From assembly GCF_014199265.1 (NCBI RefSeq), contig NZ_JACIJG010000007.1, positions 62,001-126,000 of the forward strand: a DNA stretch of 64,000 nt, given 5' to 3'. Below are positions 53,429-61,716 of this stretch, in pieces; position 1 is the first letter of the stretch, and every line of letters starts with the position of its first letter. Position numbers and translations under genes: made by a program. The notes under the pieces are model-generated. The model was not told the DNA's origin, did no database searches, and saw nothing but the letters and a program-made list of their open reading frames with translations. This DNA comes from Brucella daejeonensis (GTDB lineage: Bacteria > Pseudomonadota > Alphaproteobacteria > Rhizobiales > Rhizobiaceae).

Positions 53429-54423
53429 CAGGGTTCTCTTATGACCCTGCTTTCGATCCAGTCCGTTGGCTTGCGGCGAGACTGGAAGAAACCCAGCGGC
53501 AGAGCCGCAGCATGGAATATCCAGGCCACCACCGCATAAACACCGAGTTCGACGCTACGCGAGCGGATCGACATGGCCACGAACGGGAGTGCTGCAAGAA
53601 TCGCTGCCGTGCCGATAGCCAGCGGCCAGCCGGGCAGGAAAACAAGTGCGGCGATAATCGCCAGCCACCAGAGATATACCGCGCCCCACAGCCGCAACTC
53701 CGGCAGTTCCCTCAAAAGACTATTCTGATGCGGCTGCCCGATGGCTGCTCGCAGCACCTCGCCCGTGCCCCGCAGATATTTGCTTTTCCATCGCCGCGCC
53801 AGAAGCTTATAGGCATTCATGGCATATCCGAAATGCTGCACGAACGGGCGATCGAGACGATGAAGTTTCCAGCCATGGCTACGCAGGCGTACACCGGCGT
53901 CGAACTCCTCATGGCCATGGAGATTGCGATCCGAAAAATATCCGGCCTGCTCGATGGCGCTGCGCCTGTAAAGCCCACCGCCATTCATGCGATCAATATC
54001 GCCGGTGCGCGCTTCCGGCGAATGACGTCTGGCGCGCCGCTGAAACTCCAGGCTTTCCAGAATCTGATCCACGACGTGGCCGGTCACGCCGCCAGTATCG
54101 GGATGCCTGTCGAGATATTCGAGCGCAACCGGCAGAAAATCCGGTTCGAGGATCATGTCGCCGTCGATCAGGCAGACGAATGGCTGTGTCGAATACTGGA
54201 ATCCGAGTTGGGGGCCGAGACCGCAGCTTGCCTGCGCGGGAGATTCGATCTGCACCACCCTGACCGGATAGGAGCTTGCGACTTCTATCGTGCGGTCTGT
54301 CGAGCCGCTGTCGGCGACAATCACCTCGACCTTGCCGCCCGGCAAGGCTTTCAGCGAACTCTCAATGGCCGCAGCGATGCGCTTTTCTTCATTCAATGTC
54401 TTGATGATAATCGAAACAGCCAT
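53428..54423 (-). CDS. GT2 glycosyltransferase with C-terminal membrane helices
   Basis: 331 residues. VSIIIKTLNEEKRIAAAIES at the N-terminus, IVADSGSTDRT, CLIDGDMILEPDFL (DxD) and RNLHGHEEFDAGVRLRSHG mark family 2. Two to three hydrophobic segments follow residue 245, so it is membrane-anchored. Transcribed ahead of and coupled to the secreted hydrolase gene (one-base overlap). Confidence 0.88.
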   Translation of the reverse strand: MAVSIIIKTLNEEKRIAAAIESSLKALPGGKVEVIVADSGSTDRTIEVASSYPVRVVQIESPAQASCGLGPQLGFQYSTQPFVCLIDGDMILEPDFLPVALEYLDRHPDTGGVTGHVVDQILESLEFQRRARRHSPEARTGDIDRMNGGGLYRRSAIEQAGYFSDRNLHGHEEFDAGVRLRSHGWKLHRLDRPFVQHFGYAMNAYKLLARRWKSKYLRGTGEVLRAAIGQPHQNSLLRELPELRLWGAVYLWWLAIIAALVFLPGWPLAIGTAAILAALPFVAMSIRSRSVELGVYAVVAWIFHAAALPLGFFQSRRKPTDWIESRVIREP

Positions 54424-54571
54424 TCGCGCCCACCCGAGAGGAAATACCCGGTCCGCAACTTGTCGAGTCAGGAACCGGTAGCCAGCATTTCATAGTTCCC
54501 TTTGGTTTCAAATCCACTAAACAGTGCAACCATAATAAGAGATTCGGTGCCATGCGTCCGAAGGGTCTTCG

Positions 54572-55693
54572 ATGTTGATCGACGGTTTTCAAATTCAGGT
54601 GCATACCAGCACCAGACAATTATCGGACGATTGGCCGGAAGCCGACGACAGGACGGGCTGTGCGTTATTCGTTTTCCAATCCAGAACGTTCCTGCAGGCA
54701 TGGGAGGCCAGCTACGGGCGAAAACGCAATGTCCGGCTATGCCTTGTCGAAGTTCGACGGCAAGATGGCGACCCGGTTATTTTCCTGCCGCTTTATCTCA
54801 GCAGGCATTATGGCGCGCGCGTTCTTTCCTTCATTGACGGCGGCGTGGTTGATTACGGCGCTCCCGTCATTTTCCCGGCGGCCGCGCAGCTTTCGCACAT
54901 TACCATAACGGCTATCCTCGAGCGGGTTCTGTCTGCGGTCCCGCCGCATGACATCGTGGCATTCACCAAACTTCCAGAACGGGTGGAGACCTGCCCCAAT
55001 CCATTGTGGCCGTTCACGAACCGGTCGTCCGTGGCCTCGGCCCATGCGATTTCCCTGACGCGCCCGCTCGATGAAATCGAGGCGTCCATACAAAGCATCC
55101 GCAATATCAGAAAGCGTGACCGCGCGTTGCAGCGGATGGGAGAACTCCGCTTTTTCCTTCCTGAAGCGGAACGAAAAGCCGTTCTCACAACCATGCTGCG
55201 CCAGAAGCAGCGGCGTTTTGAGGAAACCATGGTTCCCGGCTTCGATGCGCACCCGGAAAAGCAGCGCTTTTTCGAAGAAGCGACAGAGCGTCTGGTGAGA
55301 AGGGGAGCGCTCCATTTCTCCGCGTTGGCGCTGGACGGCACCATACTGGCTACGATGTGGAGCCTTGTCCGCAAGGACCGGTATTGCGCGATGATCACCA
55401 CTTTCGAGGACGGTGTCTGGAGCAGATATTCGCCCGGCAAGGTGCTTATGCTGCACCTTGTTCGCGCGCTTAAATCAGATGGTTACGCCTGTCTCGATCT
55501 GGGCTTCGGCGACGAACCATGGAAGCAGGAACTTTGTGACCGGACAATAGCGCTACGCGATTATATCCGCGTCGTCACGCATCGCGGACGCATGGCCCTG
55601 TACCTTGAAAACGGCGTCGCATCCCTGCGCGCTTCGCCGCTTTACAGGAAGCTGCGGCCGCTGAAATGGCGGCTGCTGCGCGGGATTCGGTAA
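54572..55693 (+). CDS. CelD/BcsL-type GNAT acetyltransferase
   Basis: 373 residues. Matches the CelD-like acyltransferase pattern of exopolysaccharide clusters: FVFQSRTFLQAWEASYGRKR near residue 34, VIFLPLYLSRHYGARVLSFI near 68, then the GNAT core FSALALDGTILATMWSLVRKDRYCAMITTF and the final LDLGFGDEPWKQELCD. Probable role: O- or N-acylation of the polymer or its precursor. Monocistronic, convergent with phoR (four-base gap). Confidence 0.78.
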   Translation: MLIDGFQIQVHTSTRQLSDDWPEADDRTGCALFVFQSRTFLQAWEASYGRKRNVRLCLVEVRRQDGDPVIFLPLYLSRHYGARVLSFIDGGVVDYGAPVIFPAAAQLSHITITAILERVLSAVPPHDIVAFTKLPERVETCPNPLWPFTNRSSVASAHAISLTRPLDEIEASIQSIRNIRKRDRALQRMGELRFFLPEAERKAVLTTMLRQKQRRFEETMVPGFDAHPEKQRFFEEATERLVRRGALHFSALALDGTILATMWSLVRKDRYCAMITTFEDGVWSRYSPGKVLMLHLVRALKSDGYACLDLGFGDEPWKQELCDRTIALRDYIRVVTHRGRMALYLENGVASLRASPLYRKLRPLKWRLLRGIR

Positions 55694-55697
55694 ATGC

Positions 55698-56990
55698 TCA
55701 TGCGGCGCGCTTCGGCAACCGTACGGTAAAGGTGGACCCTTCCCCGACCTGCGACCGGACGACGAGCCGTCCGCGATGGCGGGCAAGAATGTGTTTGACG
55801 ATCGCGAGCCCCAGGCCTGTTCCTTTTTGCGCGCGGCTTGTTTCAACGTCGATACGATAGAAGCGTTCCGTCAGGCGCGGGAGATGTTCGGCTGCGATAC
55901 CCGGCCCGAAATCCTGCACGGAAGCGACGATCTCCGGCGCGCTGCCGCTCTTGTCTTCTTCCAGCTTTACGATGACTTTCTTGCCCGCCTGACCATATTT
56001 GCACGCATTCTCCACCAGATTCTGGAAAACCTGTATCAGTTCGTCGCGAGCGCCGGTAATCAGCACGGGGTGGTCCGGCAGGCCGCGCTCGATGGTGAGA
56101 TCGAGGCCTGCCGCAAGCGGCGTGAGTGTATCGGCGACGTGGTTGAGGACGGCAGTCAGGTCGACGGTTTCATTGACGGCCAGATGCGCGCGCATTTCCA
56201 GCCGCGACAGGGACAGAAGATCATCGATGAGGCGGGACATGCGTTCCGCCTGTTTCTGCATGATATCCAGAAAGCGGTCACGCGCCGCCGCATCGTTGCG
56301 GGCAGGTCCCTGAAGGGTTTCGATGAAACCGCGAAGCGAAGCAAGCGGCGTGCGCAATTCGTGACTTGCATTGGCAATGAAATCCGACCGCATCCGGTCG
56401 ATACGGCGCGTTTCGCTCTGGTCGCGGAAGAGCAAAACGAAGAGTTCTGGTGTGCCGTCCCGACCCGGCAGGGCCTTGACCATCGCCCTGAACCAACGAT
56501 CGATGGGAACACGTTCGAAATAATCGATGCTTCGCGGCTCACCATCGGCAACGACGCCTTGTATGAGGGCGTGCATTTCGGGTGCGCGAAAGCGCAGATA
56601 AAGTGCCGTTCCCGCTTCGAGCGATTGGAACGCTTCGAGTGCCGCGACATTGGCGAACAGAACCGTGCCGGTGTGGTCGAACACCACCATCGGATCGGTC
56701 AACAGATCGGCCAGCCGTTCACCCGACACCCCAGCCATGTCGTTTGGCACGATATCCTTCACGGGCGCCTCGACAGGTTCGCTACCCGCCACTTCGCTCG
56801 CAAGCCACACCGCCCCCAACACAACGACCGCAAGCAGAGCGGCGCTGAACCAGAAGGGGAGATCGAGCGCGAGCACGCAAATCGCAAGAACCATGCTGGC
56901 GATGACCACGCCTTTCACGCGGAGAAGCGGTTCGAAAATCGACGCCTCCGGTTGCTGGTCGTTGTTGGTGCGATTGCCAGTATCGCTCAT
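55698..56990 (-). CDS. phoR: Phosphate-regulon sensor kinase PhoR
   Basis: 430 residues. Two membrane helices (about residues 25-65), a PAS domain (LADLLTDPMVVFDHTGTVLFANVAA, near 90), HisKA box with His in FIANASHELRTPLASLRGF near 205 and ATPase motifs NLVENACKYG, DFGPGIAAEHLPRL and GTGLGLAIVKHI. The pattern is PhoR rather than a general kinase. ATG at 56990 chosen for AGAGGG upstream. No phoB or pst gene adjoins it in this window, which is unusual; its divergent neighbour is ppk2. Confidence 0.85.
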   Translation of the reverse strand: MSDTGNRTNNDQQPEASIFEPLLRVKGVVIASMVLAICVLALDLPFWFSAALLAVVVLGAVWLASEVAGSEPVEAPVKDIVPNDMAGVSGERLADLLTDPMVVFDHTGTVLFANVAALEAFQSLEAGTALYLRFRAPEMHALIQGVVADGEPRSIDYFERVPIDRWFRAMVKALPGRDGTPELFVLLFRDQSETRRIDRMRSDFIANASHELRTPLASLRGFIETLQGPARNDAAARDRFLDIMQKQAERMSRLIDDLLSLSRLEMRAHLAVNETVDLTAVLNHVADTLTPLAAGLDLTIERGLPDHPVLITGARDELIQVFQNLVENACKYGQAGKKVIVKLEEDKSGSAPEIVASVQDFGPGIAAEHLPRLTERFYRIDVETSRAQKGTGLGLAIVKHILARHRGRLVVRSQVGEGSTFTVRLPKRAA

Positions 56991-57104
56991 TCCGCTTTCC
57001 CTCTGCTGTTGCGTTGCCGACTTTTTCCAGAAATGCTCGGACATGCTTTATTTGGCTTCCAGACAGCCATTATCATGCTTTGATATAAACGAAAGGGAAT
57101 TGCC

Positions 57105-58049
57105 GTGGGTGACAGTTCGAAGACAGCTAACAAAAAGAAAGATAAAAAAAGCACTCGGAAAGCCGGTAACAAGCCGATAAAGCTCGATATCGCCGGAAAG
57201 ACGCGAAAGTTCGACATAGACGATCCGAAGCTGCCCGACTGGATTGACGACAATGCGCTGCAATCCGGCGGCTATCCCTATCCCGAAAAGATGAAGTCGG
57301 ATGAGTATGAGGAGACGCTCGAACGCCTGCAGGTCGAGCTCGTCAAGCTGCAATACTGGCTCCAGGACACCGGGAGCCGCGTGATCAGCGTTTTCGAAGG
57401 GCGCGATGCCGCCGGTAAAGGCGGAACGATCTTCACCATCCGCCAGTTCATGAATCCCAGAACAGCCCGTAACGTGGCTTTGCCGAAACCCACCGAAACC
57501 GAACGGGGCCAGTGGTATTTCCAGCGATATGTCGCTCATTTTCCCACGGCGGGGGAATTCGTTACATTCGACCGCTCATGGTATAATCGGGCCGGCGTCG
57601 AGCGTGTCATGGATTTCTGCACTCCCGCCCAATTGGAAACCTTTCTTACGGAAACACCCGATTTCGAACGCATGATCGTGACCGATGGCATTCATCTGTT
57701 CAAGTTCTGGCTCGATATCGGGCAGGAAATGCAGCTCAAGCGGTTTCACGAACGCCGTCACAGCCTGCTTAAAATGTGGAAGTTCTCGCCAATGGACGTC
57801 GCGGGCATTTCGCGCTGGGACGATTATTCCACAGCACTACATGCGATGCTCGAACAAACCGATACCGGCTTCGCGCCATGGACGATCATCCGCTCCAACG
57901 ACAAGAGACGCGCCAGACTGGCAGCAATCCGGCGCATCCTGCTCTCTCTCGATTATGAGGGACGTGATCTGGAGGCAATCGGTGCGGAAGATCAGTCCAT
58001 CATCGGTCGCGGTTCTGCCCTTCTTACCTCATCCTCCAGCGAGATATAG
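57105..58049 (+). CDS. ppk2: Polyphosphate kinase 2
   Basis: 314 residues, class I PPK2 type (nucleoside diphosphate plus polyphosphate to triphosphate). Lys-rich N-terminal tail (residues 1-30), Walker [10 protein letters not shown] near residue 98, lid/Walker B region [14 protein letters not shown] near 155, and [20 protein letters not shown] start at 57105 with AAAGGGA upstream. Divergent from phoR, hinting at shared phosphate control. Its last 58 bases overlap the convergent GT2 gene. Confidence 0.92.
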   Translation: MGDSSKTANKKKDKKSTRKAGNKPIKLDIAGKTRKFDIDDPKLPDWIDDNALQSGGYPYPEKMKSDEYEETLERLQVELVKLQYWLQDTGSRVISVFEGRDAAGKGGTIFTIRQFMNPRTARNVALPKPTETERGQWYFQRYVAHFPTAGEFVTFDRSWYNRAGVERVMDFCTPAQLETFLTETPDFERMIVTDGIHLFKFWLDIGQEMQLKRFHERRHSLLKMWKFSPMDVAGISRWDDYSTALHAMLEQTDTGFAPWTIIRSNDKRRARLAAIRRILLSLDYEGRDLEAIGAEDQSIIGRGSALLTSSSSEI

Positions 58050-59872
58050 AAAAGGCTTGGCTGGTGCGGGGTCTTCTCCCACAGATGGGGCTTGTGCACC
58101 AGCTGCCCCAATGCTCTCCACGCAGATATCGAAATCAGCACCCAATAGACAGGGATCGACAGGAAATAGGTATATCCGCCGATTTCGGTCGGCTCCATAG
58201 TCCTTGCCCCCAGCAGATAGAAGCTGAGATAGGCCAGCACGATATTGTTCACATCCAGCGCAAGAAGCCAGATACGATAGGACGTCAGCGGCTCGAATGC
58301 GGTGCTCACCAGCAATATCAGGAACATGAGCAGCATGAAGGGATGGAGCAGTGCCGATCCGATAATGCCGAGCGTGTATATCTGATTGATCGTGAACCGA
58401 AACCAGCCAAGCTGCTGCCACGTGCTGTAGGGCCGGCGTCCGTGCACAAGCCAGGTTTGCATCCAGCCTTTCAGCCAGCGCGTGCGCTGCTTTCGCCAGA
58501 CATGGTAATCGGCCGGAGCATCCTCTATGGTTCCTCGCGCAATGACGCCGATACGGTATCCGAACCGGGCAAGCCTTACGCCGAGATCGGCATCTTCGGT
58601 CACGTTATAGGCGTCCCATCCCCCGACTTCCTCGATGCAGCGACGACGGAAATGATTGGACGTGCCTCCAAGCGGAATGACAAGTCCGTGAGAAGCGAGC
58701 CAGGGCAGAAGACCGCGAAACAAGGCCGCATATTCAAACGCAAACATACGGGTCAGAAAATTCTGCCGGAAATTGCCGATGATGAGCGGCGCCTGCACGC
58801 AGGCCAGTCCGTCCCCTCCCTCCTCGAAAGTCTGCCATGCTTCGAGCAACTGATCGGGATGCGGCCTGTCTTCGGCGTCGAATACGGCCACGATCTCCCC
58901 ACGTGCGAATTGCAGCGCGTAGTTCAGCGCCTTCGGCTTCGTGCGAGGTCCGCCCGAAGGAACCAGCACCAGTTCGAAATTCGACGGAAGCTTTTCACGC
59001 CGTATCGCTGCCAGCGTATCGAAATCGTCCTTCTCGCAAATCAGTTTGATATCGAGCTTGCTTTTCGGCCAGTTCAGCCGCCCGAGAGCCACTATCAGCT
59101 GGCCCACCACATCCTGTTCGCGATAGAGCGGCACGAGAACCGAGTAAACGGGTAGATTCCGCGGCTGACATTGCCTGATTTCGGGAAACTGCAAGCGCTT
59201 GCCGCCAACCGCGGCGAACAGCCTTATCAATACGCAGCCGAAGAAAAACAGCGTCAGAAACACATGGATGACCAAAAGCGTCGTTGTCGGCCAGTTGAAC
59301 ATGCTCGCTATGAACGCATAAAGCGTCATCGCTATGAAAAATGCCTGCGGCGTGTCCAGAATGCGCGCAGCCGAAAACCTGTTCGGGGTCATTTCATGTG
59401 CCCGCGCTATCAGCTCTTTCTGATGCCTCTGACGCATGATCTGCTTGAGAAAACCCGGCGTGCAGATGCGGATTCGCTTTCTCAGCCTGGGCGAACGCCC
59501 GAGGTGATCGAGCAAGGTTTTGATCCGGTTTTCCGTCGGCGCGATATAGAGACAGGTTTCGCCATCGCTGCCAAGGACAGTGATCTGGCCAACATCGATA
59601 AAGAGAGACGGCTTTTCTTCGCCGGACACAAAAATACGTGACGGATGGACCTCCTCCGCGAATTCCACCGCCAGAAAATCGGCTATTGCCTGGTAAACAA
59701 GCTTTTCCGGCACGCCGCGCTGCTGCACCAGTTCGTCGCAAAAAGATGTTCCGTGAAGCATTGCCGCGCTGTAGGCCTGCAGCAACGCATCGCGAGATAC
59801 GCCGCGCTTTTCCAGTCTCGCCGATATGGCGCTGCATACGCCAAGATCGAACGCAGTCGATACACTACTCAT
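57992..59872 (-). CDS. Membrane GT2 glycosyltransferase with GspE-N-like domain
   Basis: 626 residues. Residues about 20-160 resemble the N-terminal domain of GspE-type proteins ([29 protein letters not shown], quoted as [20 protein letters not shown]), followed by two helices, then a cellulose-synthase-like GT2 domain: [38 protein letters not shown] (DxD), [21 protein letters not shown] and [13 protein letters not shown] (Q-x-x-R-W). Three to four C-terminal helices complete it. Such enzymes extend and export a polysaccharide. Tail overlap of 58 bases with ppk2. Confidence 0.85.
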   Translation of the reverse strand: MSSVSTAFDLGVCSAISARLEKRGVSRDALLQAYSAAMLHGTSFCDELVQQRGVPEKLVYQAIADFLAVEFAEEVHPSRIFVSGEEKPSLFIDVGQITVLGSDGETCLYIAPTENRIKTLLDHLGRSPRLRKRIRICTPGFLKQIMRQRHQKELIARAHEMTPNRFSAARILDTPQAFFIAMTLYAFIASMFNWPTTTLLVIHVFLTLFFFGCVLIRLFAAVGGKRLQFPEIRQCQPRNLPVYSVLVPLYREQDVVGQLIVALGRLNWPKSKLDIKLICEKDDFDTLAAIRREKLPSNFELVLVPSGGPRTKPKALNYALQFARGEIVAVFDAEDRPHPDQLLEAWQTFEEGGDGLACVQAPLIIGNFRQNFLTRMFAFEYAALFRGLLPWLASHGLVIPLGGTSNHFRRRCIEEVGGWDAYNVTEDADLGVRLARFGYRIGVIARGTIEDAPADYHVWRKQRTRWLKGWMQTWLVHGRRPYSTWQQLGWFRFTINQIYTLGIIGSALLHPFMLLMFLILLVSTAFEPLTSYRIWLLALDVNNIVLAYLSFYLLGARTMEPTEIGGYTYFLSIPVYWVLISISAWRALGQLVHKPHLWEKTPHQPSLFYISLEDEVRRAEPRPMMD

Positions 59873-60114
59873 AGCACCCCCGCACTATTACAATATTAGT
59901 AATTTTCATTTTAGGAAGTATTGTGATTACTTATTGACATCTCCCGTGTTTTTTAGATATTTCTTACGGAAGAAGTAACACCTATGGTAATTATTTGTTA
60001 ACGAAATTCAACCCTGATTTTATCTCTTGTCGGGGCAGCACTACCGCCTCTCATTCGCGCAAAGTCAGGATCAGGCCCTATACTTGATTATGGGAAACAG
60101 GGTACAAGCCACCC
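59873..60114. other. A+T-rich divergent intergenic region
   Basis: 242 gene-free bases, visibly richer in A and T than the flanking genes, with a TTGACA at 59934-59939 but no well-spaced -10 box. It probably holds the divergent promoters of the GT2 gene and the solute-binding protein gene. I see no operator of recognisable type. Confidence 0.45.
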
Positions 60115-60960
60115 ATGAGACGCTTTTCCTTGAGCCTGCTTCTAGCAATCGCGCCTTTGTGCGGCGCGGCGGACGTGTGCGCCGAAACGGGGCCGGAGGC
60201 TCCCTCTTTCTTCAATCAGAAAGAGCGTCTTCCGTTACCCTCCCTACAGGGGATCGCCCGCTTGCGGTTCGTCACGACCGTCGATTTCGCGCCTTTCAGC
60301 ATACTCGGCCCCCAAGGCCAGCTTTCCGGCTACAATATCGACCTTGCGAAGGCATTGTGTCAGCAACTCGGCATTGACGACATCTGCCAGATCGAAGCCG
60401 TTCCCTGGAACGAACTTGAAGAGCGCCTGCTCAGCGAACAGGCGGATGCGATCATTGCCGGCTGGCGTCCGACAGCGGAGAACCGTGAGAAATTTTCATT
60501 TTCCCGTTCCTATATGCGGCTTCCGGCGCGTTTCGTTACGACCAATGCCGGAAGCTTCAGGAAAACCGCTGCGGTCGCCACAAAAGGGATGACGGTCGGG
60601 GTGCTGGACGGGACAGCACATGCACAGTTGCTCAAGACCTATTTCCCTCAGGCGAGAGCCAAACCCTATCCAGACAGGGCTGTCATGCTGGACGACCTGA
60701 AAGCCGGGAAGCTGGGAGCCGTTTTCGATGACGGCATGTCCCTTTCATTGTGGCTGAACGGCCCGGAAGGCAGCACGTGCTGTTCCTTTACCGACGGACC
60801 CTATATGGCGCCGCAATATCTCGGTTCCGGATTGAGCATCGCCGTTACCCGGCAGAACGCAACGCTGGTGGCCGCATTCAACAATGCCTTGCAGGCATTG
60901 CAGCAAAACGGCGTCCTGACCGAGCTGTATCTGAGATATTTTCCGAACAGTTTTTATTGA
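60115..60960 (+). CDS. Amino-acid-type solute-binding protein
   Basis: 281 residues with a signal peptide (MRRFSLSLLLAIAPLCGAADVCA) and a family-3 periplasmic binding fold: LRFVTTVDFAPFSILGPQGQLSGYNIDLAKAL (quoted in part FAPFSILGPQGQLSGYNIDL), RLLSEQADAIIAGWRPT, FSFSRSYMRLPARFV, and LQALQQNGVLTELYLRYF at the end. No permease or ATPase genes are adjacent, so it either works with a distant transporter or acts as a sensor protein. Confidence 0.85.
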   Translation: MRRFSLSLLLAIAPLCGAADVCAETGPEAPSFFNQKERLPLPSLQGIARLRFVTTVDFAPFSILGPQGQLSGYNIDLAKALCQQLGIDDICQIEAVPWNELEERLLSEQADAIIAGWRPTAENREKFSFSRSYMRLPARFVTTNAGSFRKTAAVATKGMTVGVLDGTAHAQLLKTYFPQARAKPYPDRAVMLDDLKAGKLGAVFDDGMSLSLWLNGPEGSTCCSFTDGPYMAPQYLGSGLSIAVTRQNATLVAAFNNALQALQQNGVLTELYLRYFPNSFY

Positions 60961-61283
60961 TCCCGGACAGCACGCGCAAAACGAGATAACGCCCGGGATT
61001 TTCCGCGTGCCATTTTGACGCAGAATTCCTTTCGTTCATAACGATATTTCAGATAATTTTGAAAATTCAGATTAAACAGTACTTACTGTATCAAAGTAAA
61101 AATATTTCATTTCAAGATGATAAGGATCATTAAAGGCATGAAAATCGCAACAATAAGCGGATCATGAACTTCTTTCGCAGTGCCTTTAGCACAGTTCGAG
61201 CGATAAATACATGGATTTAATTTGACTTGAATAAATTACCACCTGGCCAATAATCGAACATAGGGAGAAGGAGGATTTATACA
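60961..61283. promoter_or_regulatory. A+T-rich region with a small palindrome upstream of the 54-residue gene
   Basis: 323 bases without a gene, clearly A+T-rich. ACAGTA-CT-TACTGT (61076-61089) is a perfect 14-base palindrome that could be an operator. AAGGAGG at 61268-61274 is the strong ribosome binding site of the small gene at 61284. Confidence 0.5.
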
Positions 61284-61448
61284 ATGTTCGATGGCGTTCC
61301 TGCTCAATGGCACAAGGCCCCGGAACAGACAAAGCGCTCGCCTAACGAAGCCGCTTATGTGTTTCTCGGCATCATGCTGGCCGCACTCAGCGTTCCCGCG
61401 ACATTTCTGGCCTGGGCGCTCATCAAGAGCGTCGCTTCGCTGTTCTAG
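61284..61448 (+). CDS. 54-residue single-pass membrane protein
   Basis: MFDGVPAQWHKAPEQTKRSP forms a short soluble tail, followed by one hydrophobic helix (about residues 24-53, NEAAYVFLGIMLAALSVPAT ... LAWALIK). The ATG at 61284 has AAGGAGG ten bases upstream, among the strongest ribosome binding sites in the window. Its TAG stop is contributed by the left end (CTAGTGG) of a large palindrome at 61445. No known family recognised; it could be a small regulatory membrane protein. Confidence 0.7.
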   Translation: MFDGVPAQWHKAPEQTKRSPNEAAYVFLGIMLAALSVPATFLAWALIKSVASLF

Positions 61449-61522
61449 TGGATTGAATTTGACGTTTGAATCCCGACTGAATGAGATGCTGTTTCAAACG
61501 TCAAATTCGAAAAATCCACTAG
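61445..61522. repeat. Large CTAGTGG-bounded palindrome 1
   Basis: Left arm 61445-61470 and right arm 61493-61522 are reverse complements apart from a four-base insertion; ends are CTAGTGGAT and ATCCACTAG, with GACGTTTGAA/TTCAAACGTC inside. Adjacent to a second palindrome with the same outer ends but different interior. Confidence 0.85.
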
Positions 61523-61535
61523 ATACATAAACTCA

Positions 61536-61611
61536 CTAGTGGTCTTTTCGATTCCGGCATTTGCTCAACGCTTGTATCGAGGGGATGCAAATGTCGGAAT
61601 CAGACCACTAG
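61536..61611. repeat. Large CTAGTGG-bounded palindrome 2
   Basis: Left arm 61536-61564 and right arm 61587-61611, again bounded by CTAGTGG/CCACTAG, with ATTCCGGCATTTGC mirrored by GCAAATGTCGGAAT and a four-base length difference between the arms. Fourteen bases separate it from palindrome 1. Confidence 0.85.
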
Positions 61612-61670
61612 GTCCTGTCTGCTATACGCAGTCGATGATCTTCGTTCATCGGGACCGGAAGGCTTCCAGC

Positions 61671-61700
61671 AAAAAGCCCCGCTCGCAGGCGGGGCTTTTT
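61671..61700 (-). terminator. Rho-independent terminator after the RND pump gene
   Basis: Twelve-base stem AAAAAGCCCCGC (61671-61682) with GCGGGGCTTTTT (61689-61700), loop of six. On the minus strand it lies 17 bases after the stop of the pump gene and ends in T. Confidence 0.9.
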
Positions 61701-61716
61701 CCATTCGTGGAACCGA

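Noticed and set aside
61291-61530. 79-codon frame overlapping the small membrane protein gene
   Set aside because: It has no suitable ribosome binding site and runs into the palindrome; the frame from 61284 has the strong site and a clear membrane helix.
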